This document shows positions 1 to 8,822 of a stretch of DNA of 14,373 bases, piece after piece. Under the pieces are notes generated by a model. The model was not told the origin of the DNA, searched no databases, and was given only the letters and a program-made list of their open reading frames with translations. The stretch is from Ettlia oleoabundans. Lineage: Eukaryota > Chlorophyta > Chlorophyceae > Chlamydomonadales. The stretch's first letter is position 1; each line of letters begins with the position of its first letter. Position numbers and translations under genes: made by a program. Where the stretch lies: NCBI GenBank assembly GCA_019693395.1, contig JAAMXP010003420.1, forward strand, positions 1-14,373, given 5' to 3'.

Positions 1-203
1 ACCCCACACACACCCCACCCACGTACACCACCATCATCACCTCGCTCTCGCAACAATTCCAAGAACTGAGGATGCAGTGCCATTTTTTGTGCACGAACTG
101 AAACACTCCTTTCGCTCAGCTTGGTGTACCGACCCACCAATGACCCAGAAGCCCTGGACTGCTTTGCCCCATTTGACCCCAACCCATAAAAAAGCGCACA
201 CAC
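1..203 (-). other. part of FAD6 intron 5
   Basis: The donor GTGTGT follows the last visible FAD6 exon at 203/204. No acceptor in 1-203 both restores phase 2 and continues the family sequence expected after HFDLSK, so this stretch is read as intron running off the window. Its left end is CA-rich on the plus strand (GT-rich on the gene strand). Confidence 0.6.
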
Positions 204-2502
204 TTGCTGAGATCGAAGTGCCAGATCCACCAGTGCCCAACGGATGCCCAGAGCTTGAGTGGGCTGCCCAGGAAGGTCTTGTACATGAAGCGCTCAACAG
301 GGCCCCACTTCTCCATCATCTCCTTCTGCACTGGGTGCCACGCTGTGTCCTCAACAAGCCTGCAAGATGGACAGGTAGGGTCATGGGTAGAATCAAGAGC
401 ATGTATTGCTGATGTGTGCGGGGAGGTGGGAAGCATGGGGCAAGCAAGTGGGCAGACAATGGGCACAACGAGCCAGCGTTGGGAGTGCATGGAAGGCAAA
501 GGCAGCGGCGGCAAGCAGGCGCGGTGCAGTATTGACTGGCACCGCGCCCAGCTGGCCAAACAACAAGTTCAACATCCTTAAATTGGCCCTGCACGGCTCT
601 TGGCCGGCTGCTTCTCATCGCCACTAGTACCACCACCCCTCCCCCACCAGTCACATGCTGGTGTGTACGCTGTGCTGATGATGCGTTCTGACTATCCATC
701 CACATACCTACACACCACACCACCAAAACATATAGCTCACTTGTTGGTGTGGGCGTGGTGGTGGTTGTGCTTGATGCGCCAGGGCTCAAAAGGGTAGATG
801 AGGGGCATGAACATCAATGTGCCCACAATGTCCTCAAGTAGCTTGTTCTTGCTGAAAGAGCGGTGGCCGCAGTCGTGGCCAATCACAAACCACTGCAATG
901 AAGAGAAGGGAATCGGGGCAATCGGCGCAGATGAGGCATGGCCAACCACAGCCAGTGTGTAGCAGGCGGGATAGTAGCCATGTCAAGAGGGTGATGAAGG
1001 GGTGGGGTGCGTGGCCTAACTCAGACACTCTTAATAAATGCCTGCTCTGCCGCCTCCGCTGCACTGGCACTGCAGCTTAGTGGCGGCTGGCAGCCCCATG
1101 CAGGCAACAGCATAGCTGCCAGATGCCCTCCAGCCCTTGTATCATGCTGGCTGCTGGCTGCTGCCTGTCTAATCCCTGGGACTGCCGGCGGCTGGTATCT
1201 GGGGCGGCTGGCTGCAAGACTCTGTGTGCGCGTTTTTGCTTCTTGTAGTGGCGGCTAGTTGCCTGGCAGCTAATGAAACGCGGAGCGTACATGATTCTCG
1301 CAACTCTGGTGATTGAAGATAACTGCAGCTGGCTGTCTACTCCCCCGAAAGAGCTTGCCGCGTGGAGGTTAAGCTGTCGGTTACTGTAGGCTGACTACTG
1401 GCTGGTAATTTCTTGATAGTTTCCATTCACTCACCCCTGTGAAGGCAGTGCCAGACAGTGCCCACGCAAAGGGCAGCAGCGGCGCGGGGCAGATGGAGAT
1501 GAGGTAGAGGGAGGCTGCAAAGGAGGCCACGGCAATGAACACCGCCGACCAGGCCTTCCACATGTTGAGCTCAAAGACCTGCAGGGGGTGTTTAGGGAGA
1601 GGAGAGGGACTGGGCCATAAAGAAAAGAGCAATGGGTGGGTGGGAGTGGTGGTCGAGGGACCACAGTTGACAGGCCAGGTGGGCTGCTGACGGTTGGTGG
1701 CTGAAACTGGCTTCCAGGAAGCTGTCGGAAGCATTGCTTCCTCTAATGGCGACAGTTTCAACCATCAAAATCACGTCACTGTACCGCTCTTTCAACTCAT
1801 GACGACAACCCCCACCATAACAACACAATTTGTGAAAACCACCACACCACATACCATCGAGGCAAGAAGGATAACGACAGCTATGCGACACATCCACCAA
1901 CCGCCGTTAGCAACAGCATGCCATGCCTTCTACCAGCGCATTACCCTCCTCACCGCGGGGGGCATGGTCTTGATGATGTCCTGCAGCGTCACGCCATCGG
2001 GCAGCTCCTTGCCGATGGATCTGCAGCCACCAGGCACATGGTAGCCAGCAAAGCAAAGAACCTCTCAGCGTACCAACATCTGCACGCTGGCTACGCCTGC
2101 TTGCATTGGCCACCAGGCCCATTAACAACCACCACCTCCACTGGTACATTTCAAAAGACAGTTACGCAGAGAGCGGGAGGCTGCCACCATTAGATATGAA
2201 CAACCAAGGCTAGAGATGCGCAAGGCAGCCAGCACAGCTAGGAGGCGGCATCAACCAGAGCGGGCATAAGAGCACAAGGTGGCGCCCCACCTGAAGCCAA
2301 ACTGCTTCGCCAGCTGCTGGCGCTCCTCATCGCTCAGTTGACCCACCATAGGGGGGCACTCAGGAAGGAAAGTGTCGGCTGCTGCTGCCTTGCGCACCAC
2401 CCGCTCGCAGCGGCTGGGCAGCGAAGGGACGGCGGCTGCAGAGCGGCGCAGGCCGCTGCTGCGGGCCGCCAGTCCGCAAGGTGTACGGGCAGCGCACTGC
2501 AT
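204..2502 (-). CDS. FAD6: chloroplast omega-6 (delta-12) fatty acid desaturase, FAD6 type, 3' end outside window
   Basis: Known role: plastid-membrane di-iron enzyme that puts the second double bond into 16:1/18:1 acyl chains of glycerolipids, using ferredoxin. Exons on the minus strand: 2502-2291, 2020-1954, 1578-1435, 892-741, 359-204, about 243 residues visible. Residues 1-45 look like a transit peptide (Ala/Ser/Arg-rich, few acids). A conserved N-terminal stretch follows ([15 protein letters not shown], then [15 protein letters not shown]), a membrane segment in exon 3, His box 1 HDCGH (147-151), [12 protein letters not shown], His box 2 HNHHH (183-187), [10 protein letters not shown], and [12 protein letters not shown] at the last visible donor. 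The third His box is not present, so the C-terminal part lies beyond base 1. The start is the ATG at 2502; an in-frame upstream extension is open but is not transit-like. Family call is firm; the exact start is less so. Confidence 0.9.
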
Positions 2503-3019
2503 CACCGGGGGGTGGCATGGGCGGTAAGTGCGTCCGGCGGGACACCCGGGCCTGCTGACCACCTGACCCTCCCAAAATGCCCACTGACGCAGCGCGGCCA
2601 CAATTTTGGCGCCGATTATGGCTGGCTGCACAATTCGAATGGCAACAACGAGCGCAGGGTGGTAAGCTAGCTCTTACCAGAGCCTGCATGTTATCTGCTG
2701 CGGTTGCTGCTGCAGGCCGGGTGCTCAATCCGTGGACCGTCCGGAGCGTCCAGTGAAAGAGGCGGAGGCAGGCCCCCGTCGCTGGGAGGTCGATCAACAC
2801 GCGTGACGTGGAAGCGAGGTAACCAAGTAATTCTCGGGCCAGTAAGCGGCAATCATGTGACATACGCTGGACGAGTGATCTACAGTGCAGGCAGCTCACT
2901 CCTCAACTGCTGCATTTTGTCCCACCCCTCGGCGCCGCCACCACGCCGCTCATGCCCCTCCACCCCTTCGAAGACCTCTCATAACCACCCAAGCCTGTCA
3001 TCAAACATCCATCATTGTG
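2503..3019 (-). promoter_or_regulatory. intergenic region with the FAD6 upstream region and PP2A-A downstream flank
   Basis: About 520 bases lie between the FAD6 start codon and the presumed PP2A-A poly(A) signal. The two genes are head to tail on the minus strand, so this should hold the FAD6 promoter and 5' UTR. I see no clear TATA box and no convincing ORF. The role is inferred from position only. Confidence 0.4.
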
Positions 3020-3024
3020 TTACA
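3020..3024 (-). terminator. possible TGTAA polyadenylation signal of the PP2A-A gene
   Basis: TGTAA on the minus strand, 83 to 87 bases past the stop codon at 3107-3109. TGTAA is the usual poly(A) signal of chlorophyte algae, and the distance is typical. A five-base match occurs often by chance, so this is suggestive only. Confidence 0.4.
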
Positions 3025-3106
3025 AATCAAACCTAGCGGTCGGTTGATGTAAAGAACGAAGGCTGCCCTCAATGCTTGTGGACGATCTGCACCAGGCATC
3101 AACACG

Positions 3107-6100
3107 CTATGGCCCGCCGCACACTGCTAGCGCTGCAGCAGCCAAGGGGGTGGTTTGGCGTTTGAATACGATGAACAATGAAACAAAACCAAAGGTGGAG
3201 CGAACTGCACAATAATCTGCGGTTGCACTCTTCAAGCTGCACAGCCACTCTCAAAAAGAAACAGGTGGCACCATACGTGACTGCAGCGCCCCTTGCCTCA
3301 TCACTCACCGTTCTGAGCGAAGAACCGCACATCGCTATCCTTGTCCCCACAGAGCTCCGTCAAGGTTGGCTTGATTGTCTGGCTGACTGCTGGTGGGTCT
3401 GACAGAGTGGCCAAGTTGCACAGAATCTTGGCAGCATTGAACTTCACATTGGGCACCCTGTCCTTAGAACAAGCCACCACGGCAGGCAGCATGCTGTTGT
3501 GCACCACATCCTTGTGAACAGACCCGGCCAGCGCGCCGATGGCGCTCAGCACGGTCATACGGTGCAGGTAGTTATCGCTGTTGACCAGGGCAAGAACCTG
3601 CAGCGGAAGGGCGCTCCCCGTCCATCCGTGTTAGGAAGTGCCAAAAACTTTGACGACTGCTGATTGGGCTAAAGGCCAGTCGGGGACCAGTGTTAAATCA
3701 CATCCCACCAGACCAGGCCAGAAGTGCAAAAGGGCATCTCCAACTCTGCCTAGCTCAACAAACGGGAAGGTGGCTAACCTGGGGAACGATGTGTTCGCGT
3801 GCCCAGTCTGGCCCAAACTCCTTGGCCACCGCTTGCAGCACCTGAATGGCTGCCTCACGAATGCTAAACACAGAGTCCTGCAAGCATGGTGAGATACAGC
3901 TACCTGCTGACCATGACGATAGGTAGCAGTTTGACCCTCCCAAACACGAAGGAATTGATGCAGAATCTGTCAATGTTTAGGGTTGTAATACTGACCACAC
4001 AGCAAAAATCTTTGGCAGCTCAGCTTGTGGCCCCGGGCCCTACCTGCAGCCACAGCATGCACTGCCTGCCCAGCTTTTGCTGAAAAAGCTCAGCTCCCAA
4101 CTGCAGATCAAACAGAGAGAAGAATGTGAATGCTGGCGCTTGAAGAATGAACAATGTACCGGCCACCATGGTGGGCTGCATGAACCATATCAGACACTTT
4201 TTATATCAGAACCCTTTTATGAAGGATTGACAGCAATGGACTCTCCACACCTGCGTTGCCAGCATTGGCGTGTGCTCGATGATTGCCTGCCGCACGCGCC
4301 AGTGCTTGTCGGTAGCCAGGTCTTCTACCGCCGGCAGCAGCGTTTGTGCCAGCAGCTCGATGCCAATCACCTGCACACAGACATAAAAGTCTATCAAGAC
4401 TGGGGACTACAGGGGAAGGAAAACAGGGTGACTAATCGCACAAGTTTGCGCCTGGCACAGTCGCGCCAGCAAATGCCGCAGCCAGCTTCTTGCACAGCAG
4501 CCAAACACCCAGTGACGCTTTCACAGGCAATAACTCCGAACAGCGCACCTGGTTCACTGCCTGCAGCTTGCCAATGATGGCTAGCCGCACATCTGGCCAC
4601 TCATCTTTTAGTAAACTCAGGAACAATGGCAGCAGCTGCTCCACTGTGTCACCCTACAAACATCAGCAGCACCAAGGGTCACTATAGCTTACATTAAGGT
4701 CATTCCGCGCAGGGTGCTCATTTGCACACTAAAAACACGGTTGGTAGGGCAGACAAAACCCAGCTCACCTTGCCAAGAATGGGGGCAAGCTCCATAACCA
4801 CAGTTGCCAGAGCTGACCGAACCAGCTGGTTGGTGTCATTCCCAATTTCCTTGACACGCGGCAGCAGCTGCGAGCAGGCACAGGATGCAGATCAAGGGGC
4901 TTGCAGTGTACGCCGGCATATGACACGAGAGGTGCCTGACAATGGCACTCGACCTGACACACTGAAAAGACCAATAAGGGGTTTAAGTGTACCTCACTGG
5001 CTGATGCCATACATCATCAGGCTATACAATACCATTCCCACCTGGTTGGTGACATCAGACACAGGAAGGAGCCTGGCAAAGGCTGACAGCTTGCTGGTTG
5101 CTGCAGTGCGCACTTCTGGCTCATTGTCTCTGCAGAAGGCAAGTGTTTCGGGGACAATTCTGGCCCCATGTTGGCCACAAGCATGCAAATACGGAGACAA
5201 ACTGTCATTAGGTTTCAGGCTAGTTCCAAGCCGACACACAGGAACCACTGCTAATCATAGCAGCATCACCTGAGTAGCTGCAGATAGAGCGGCAGCAGCT
5301 CTGAACTCGCAGTCTCTGCACCCAACGCTTCCGCCAAAGCTGGCAGCTGCAACCAACGCATTGTCAAGGAGGCAAGGCGTTGCAAGGGTCAGCTGGCAGT
5401 ACAAAGCAACAGACCACGATGAACGCCAGGCCAAGCACAATCAGCAACCTGTAAACTAACAGTCAAATGCCATGGGTAGGAGCGACCATTTACCTGCTGC
5501 GCTGCGTTGTACCGCACGCGCCAGGACTTGTCCTGGGAGCACTGTACAACAGCTGGCAGTACTGCGTTTGCCACCTCTTCCCGTGGCAGTAGTTTTGCCA
5601 GCGACTCAGCCGCCTCCACTGCAGCAGGAATGCAGCAGAGGTATGCATCGACAAGTGTTTACCTGTGGCAGCAAGCAGCAAGCAGCAAGCAGCAAGCTCA
5701 TTTATGAGCTGGAGGCAGTGCAGCATCATGCTGCGCTCTTTCTGTGCACCAGGTGGCCCTCAATGCACCACCATGGTTGCAGCTTGCAACGGCTACAATC
5801 TAGGCATGCCAGTCGTGTTATGCTCACCTGCAATCAGTCGCACGCTGTCTTGATCATCTCGTGTGAGATCCACAAATGCTGGCAGTATGTCCTCGCTTAT
5901 GTGCTGCGGGTCCAGCGTTTCTGAAAAGGGCGCTAGAGCCTGCAACATGTGCACAGGCCGGTCCTGCTGAACAACCTGTAAACTCTGGCTCAAAAAAGTA
6001 TGAGCCATACACTAAAATCACTAACCAACCCAAGGAGAAGCCGAAGCAAAGCGGCCAACCACTTGAGGCTACCATGTTGCGCAGCACCTGTGCTGCTGCT

Positions 6101-7156
6101 CGCCGGACCATGGGCGTCTCGTCATGGCAAAGCTTGAGAAATGCTGCCCGCAGCTCTGTGCGGCTCTGCTCCTGCAAGCCATTGCCACGCATATGCAAGG
6201 GAAATGATGTCAACGAGCAAGATGGTGGTGAATTTGCAGCTCATGTGCCAACGGCTGGCTTCAGGGACAGCTGGCCACATAATGCGCAGCGGGAGCGGGT
6301 GCTAAATGGCAGATGCACAGCTGAGCGCACCTGTGCTGGTGGGTATGCCGTGGCAAACAGCTTGCATGCTGATACCCGCGCCGGCCATTCCCTGCCAGCC
6401 AGCCTCTGCATAGCAAACACAAATGCACCATGCGTCGCACCGAGCAGTCCCAACAAGGTTGCAGTGCGCGTCAGTGACTAAGGTATGCCGCAATTTCGGT
6501 TGGAACGCTGCTGCTGACCACATGTGCGTCAACCATGCAGCATTTGCACCAAACGTCTCGACACATGCTGCCATGCTGGCCCGCTGCACGAACATTGTTG
6601 GCTGTCCCTTCAGCTACCCGTGCACACCTGTAGCAGGGGCAGCAGGTGTTCTTGCGCATTGTCTGCTGCCATCTGTGCCGTGATGCTGCAGATGGAAGCC
6701 ACTGCACGCTCCCGCACCACTGTTTCATCTACCGTTGCCAGCGCCTCGAGCGGCGGCAGCAGGAAGTGAGCATACTGCGCCCCGCCGACCAGCGGCACAA
6801 ACTCCCCCAGCTCCTCTGCCAGAGCCAACAGCACCTCGTCCTCATCATCCACGCTTTCATTCACAAAAGGTATAAGTTCCCGCCGCGTGCGCTCCTCACC
6901 TACGATATTGGAAGACCCAGCAAGGCTTGGGCACGTGTTGCTGCCGCGCAGGCGGCAGTGGCGGGCAGTGGTTGCCGGAAGTAGCGGCGGCCCCCCCCCC
7001 CCGCACCACACCTGTCATGAGCCCAATACCAACGCGACACTCACCCAAAGCTTTGCCAATGACCGTGAGCTTGCGCACTGAAGTTAGACGTTGTGCAGCG
7101 TCTTGTGACCGCAGGCTATCAATGAGGAGCGCTATTGGGGCGAGCGATTCCTCCAT
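3107..7156 (-). CDS. PP2A-A: protein phosphatase 2A 65 kDa regulatory (scaffold) subunit A
   Basis: Known role: the HEAT-repeat scaffold that holds the PP2A catalytic C and regulatory B subunits, in cytosol and nucleus. Complete 15-exon model on the minus strand: 7156-7045, 6899-6628, 6405-6331, 6171-6073, 5975-5828, 5618-5494, 5346-5270, 5129-5042, 4867-4769, 4653-4549, 4370-4251, 4100-4044, 3877-3779, 3597-3309, 3132-3107. It gives 596 residues, against roughly 590 for the family. It is HEAT repeats throughout: [19 protein letters not shown] at the N-terminus, [38 protein letters not shown] (265-272), [25 protein letters not shown] (421-428), [13 protein letters not shown] and [11 protein letters not shown], all in the expected order. 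All 14 introns are GT-AG and phase-consistent. The last exon is only 26 bases and yields a short tail, ALAVCGGP. No disrupted repeat was seen. Confidence 0.95.
5668..5695. repeat. heptanucleotide microsatellite, (GCAGCAA)x4
   Basis: Four perfect 7-base units followed by GC. It lies inside PP2A-A intron 5 (5619-5827), so it does not change the protein. It is a likely length-variable locus. Confidence 0.85.
6991..7002. repeat. C12 homopolymer (G12 on the gene strand)
   Basis: Twelve C in a row on the plus strand inside PP2A-A intron 1 (6900-7044). On the gene strand it is a G tract between donor and acceptor. Its length is also prone to sequencing error. Confidence 0.85.
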
Positions 7157-7357
7157 TTTGCGCAGAGACAGAAACAGCTCGATCGCAGGCCAGACACGTC
7201 AAACAACGTAAAGGAGCTGGCCCTACCGGACAGTTTTTAACTCGGTATGTATCGACGCATGTCAAAGACGCCTGAGAGAGGAACAACGCTCCGGGGCATC
7301 ACAAGAACGGGACGCTGTACCTGCGTACCGCCAGGGTTGACGAGCTTCCGGCAAGAG

Positions 7358-7441
7358 TTATTGTTTGTCCGGCTGTTTCTGGCGCAGGTAGGCCTCTTGT
7401 GCGATGGCCCCGCCATATCGGACATCGGCAATGGGGGTCCC
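7358..7441 (-). CDS. possible short terminal exon of an unrecognised gene
   Basis: After an acceptor-like CCCGCAG at 7448-7442, 27 codons run open to a TAA at 7358-7360. The peptide begins GTPIADVRYGGAIAQEAYL and ends KQPDKQ. Codons are regular and often end in C or G, like the neighbouring real exons. The same frame stays open upstream to about 7526 and includes RFLYLDDVWLSV. I do not recognise the protein and could not find partner exons, so this may be chance. Confidence 0.2.
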   Translation of the reverse strand, partial: GTPIADVRYGGAIAQEAYLRQKQPDKQ

Positions 7442-8617
7442 CTGCGGGCATCCTGTCCAAGGCGTTCTGTTCGGGACCGAGAGCCAGACATCGTCAAGAT
7501 ACAAGAACCGAGTCACGTGTAGGCGGCTTTACTGCTATCATGCCGCAGGCACACTTTCGAGCCGCCACTCAGGCGCCGCCTGCTTCCACGGCGGGCAGAA
7601 GCAGGAAACAAGTGTAGCAGCTTCCTTGTCTGACAGAACAGCAGAAAAACGTTTGACATGCATTTGAATTTGTTGAAAAGTCCAATCATAAGAATCTCCA
7701 CATAATTTATGGACAGGAACCTAACAGGTGAAATTTGCCTGGGGCGGCTATAACCATGCACGCTGCTGCTGCTGCGAATTACGGCTGCTCCGGGAGATGC
7801 AGAATTTGCCGTGGCCATTTGCTTGCCAAGAGCGGAGGCTGAGCGGCAATGCAGGAAGTGAGGTAAGACGTAGGCGCCTGCCCAATGGTCTCTGTGTGTT
7901 TGGGTTTGCCGCCAGCCAGTGCATCCTCTGAAGCCAGTGCTCCAGTTCCGTTGGAAATCTCCAGCATGAATCACCAACCAAACGTTTTCAAGAGACTGCA
8001 ACAGCGTCATGTCGTACTAGTAACCGGGGGAACCCAACGTGCCTGCATAAAGTAAGGTTTGACGGGTTCTCCCATATGGTACGTAAAAAGTATTAACTGC
8101 CTTCTTGCTAGATCTAGACCACTGGGCACTTCAAAAAAAAACAAGCTATCCAGCAGGAGAGCAAGCAGTAAAGGGTTGGCGTGCGCATGGCACATTTTTG
8201 GCATCGCAACAGCACAACCCTGCCAAGCTGGCGCCTGCAGGGCACCATGTGATCATGGGATGCGTAAAAATCCCCATACGGGCGTCCTTCCGTAAAGCGA
8301 CCTTGCTTCCAAAGCCCGCCGAAGGTTTGCTGGTGGGACGATTGGCCTGCCTGGGAGGCGCTGGCCTGTTGTGGGGTGCAAGCACGGAGGTAACAAGCAA
8401 AGCCAAGATGGTCCGTCGTATGAGCCATTTTCGCAGTTCCATCGGGTTAGTTGGCCCTCGCCCTCGCGATGCATTTGTAGGCCCACGAGTGTCAGACATG
8501 CGCACATATCTGGTTGATGTCTGGACTTGAGTTGATCCCGTATTCCCTGTACCCTCCCTGTGGGTATCCAGGAGCTGAAAGCAATCACCTGTTCTCACAG
8601 CCCTTGGTGCTGTGTTC

Positions 8618-8642
8618 CATGACTCACAGCCATGACTCACAG
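8618..8642. repeat. 13-base tandem direct repeat
   Basis: CATGACTCACAGC at 8618-8630 is followed at once by CATGACTCACAG at 8631-8642. It sits about 180 bases past the SecY2 stop codon, probably in the 3' UTR or just beyond. Confidence 0.7.
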
Positions 8643-8822
8643 ACATAATGTATGGTGTCTCACAACATCAGGGATCTTTGCACATGTGTAGTGACTTAGT
8701 TCTCCAGGGGTGGGCAATAAACCTACATGAGGTACCTCAGCCACCCATCTGCCAACAGCACATGTTGGACCCTTTCTGTAAGCGCTCTGGACTGGTATTG
8801 GTTCATAACATTAGACTAGTCT

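Larger units (their letters stand above)
7157..8822. other. 1.67 kb between SecY2 and PP2A-A with no confident gene
   Basis: It should contain the SecY2 3' UTR at its right end and the PP2A-A promoter and 5' UTR at its left end. Several ORFs of 90 to 166 codons exist on both strands (for example 7513-8010 minus, 8146-8646 minus, 8105-8530 plus), but none shows a family I recognise, and ORFs of this length also arise antisense to known introns in this window. AT-rich patches near 7640-7740 and 8050-8150 look noncoding. No TGTAA signal was found downstream of the SecY2 stop. Confidence 0.5.

Noticed and set aside
4077..4577. 166-codon plus-strand ORF
   Set aside because: It lies antisense to PP2A-A exons 11 and 12 and their introns, which are strongly supported by family motifs. 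It is a shadow frame.
7513..8010. 165-codon minus-strand ORF in the SecY2/PP2A-A gap
   Set aside because: No domain, no membrane or targeting pattern and no splice-consistent partner exon. ORFs of similar length occur antisense to known introns here (for example 4077-4577 plus), so length alone is not evidence. I considered an rRNA-like origin but could not match any stretch to conserved rRNA sequence.
8105..8646. Overlapping ORFs of 141 (plus) and 166 (minus) codons
   Set aside because: They overlap in opposite directions, neither shows a recognisable family, and their codon use does not clearly favour one strand. At most one could be real, and I cannot tell which.
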